A DNA stretch of 64,000 nucleotides from Cryptomeria japonica (taxonomy: Eukaryota; Streptophyta; Pinopsida; Cupressales; Cupressaceae). Position numbers and translations under genes: made by a program. Where the stretch lies: contig NC_081405.1 of the NCBI RefSeq assembly GCF_030272615.1, positions 152,440,113 through 152,504,112 on the forward strand. The letters run 5' to 3'. Position 1 is the first letter of the stretch, and the number at the start of each line of letters is the position of its first letter. This document shows positions 63,886-64,000 of this stretch, piece by piece. The notes below the pieces were generated by a model. The model saw nothing but the letters and a program-made list of their open reading frames with translations. It made no database searches and was not told the DNA's origin.

Positions 63886-64000
63886 CAATGTGTGATAGAA
63901 ATATAGTACAAAAGGAGCAGTGTGGGTGGGCCCCCCCCTTAAGATGTCAACATAGTTTACTATTGATATCTTAAGGAAAGTAGAACAAGGACGCCTACCT
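63886..64000 (-). other. T5 interior to window edge
   Basis: It matches T4 23270-23375 (GTGTGGGTG, CCCTTAAGATGTCAACATAG, TTGATATCTTAA). A nine-base C run at 63931-63939 is longer than in T4. No gene is seen. Confidence 0.75.

Larger units (their letters stand above)
28808..64000 (-). mobile_element. T5: T4-like LTR element split by the copia array T6 (right end outside window)
   Basis: The 3' LTR (28808-29998), polypurine tract and 194 bases of interior reach 30192. The interior resumes at 63035-63040 and matches the T4 interior (22420 onward) in order, through the minisatellite to the window end. Everything between (T6 and its passengers) is later insertion. The coding part and 5' LTR lie to the right of the window. 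Confidence 0.85.

Overview
The window is nuclear DNA from a land plant with a large, repeat-rich genome. The signs are plant-type Ty3/gypsy and Ty1/copia LTR retrotransposons, an initiator-methionine tRNA primer site in the copia elements, and a fragment of the plant-specific plant mobile domain. A gymnosperm or other giant-genome seed plant fits best, but I cannot name a species. I found no intact host gene, tRNA, rRNA or CRISPR array. Essentially every base belongs to one of eight LTR retroelements, called T1 to T8 here, most of them nested in one another. All are on the minus strand except T1.

Left block (1-28756). T3 is an old, decayed Ty3/gypsy element (gag, protease, reverse transcriptase, RNase H; internal part 12474-20752). 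Its 5' LTR (20753-21087 plus 27978-28756) is split by T4, a gag-only element at 21088-27972. T3 is cut inside its RNase H by T2 (7685-12473), which keeps its 5' LTR, a long leader and the first part of gag. T2 is in turn cut inside gag by T1 (1-7684, plus strand). T1 is the youngest-looking element of this block: a 1147-codon Gag-type ORF with no stop, no reverse transcriptase or integrase, and LTRs about 3% different. T1, T2 and T4 share a primer-binding site (TGGTGAACCCGA...). T1, T4 and T5 also share LTR architecture, so T2 is a candidate autonomous partner for a gag-only group.

Right block (28808-64000). T5 is a T4-like element whose 3' LTR and adjoining non-coding DNA lie at 28808-30192 and resume at 63035-64000. 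It is interrupted by T6, a 33-kb Ty1/copia structure with three LTRs and two complete internal regions (LTR-unit a-LTR-unit b-LTR), bounded by one perfect 5-bp target duplication, AAAAG. Unit a is interrupted by T7, a Ty3/gypsy derivative at 35522-47269. T7 keeps gag, protease and only the C-terminal tail of integrase, and carries a plus-strand (antisense) plant-mobile-domain pseudogene between pol and its 3' LTR. Unit b is interrupted by T8, a nearly complete copia element at 50003-57720.

Relative order from nesting: T3 before T2 before T1; T3 before T4; T5 before T6 before T7 and T8. Decay is dominated by C-to-T and G-to-A nonsense changes (CGA to TGA, TGG to TAG/TGA, CAG to TAG), as expected for methylated, silenced plant repeats. 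The points most worth a second look are the antisense plant mobile domain in T7, the three-LTR copia array whose units share two nonsense codons, the intact gag-only ORF of T1, and the recurring GC-rich palindromes in LTRs and leaders of the T1/T4 group.
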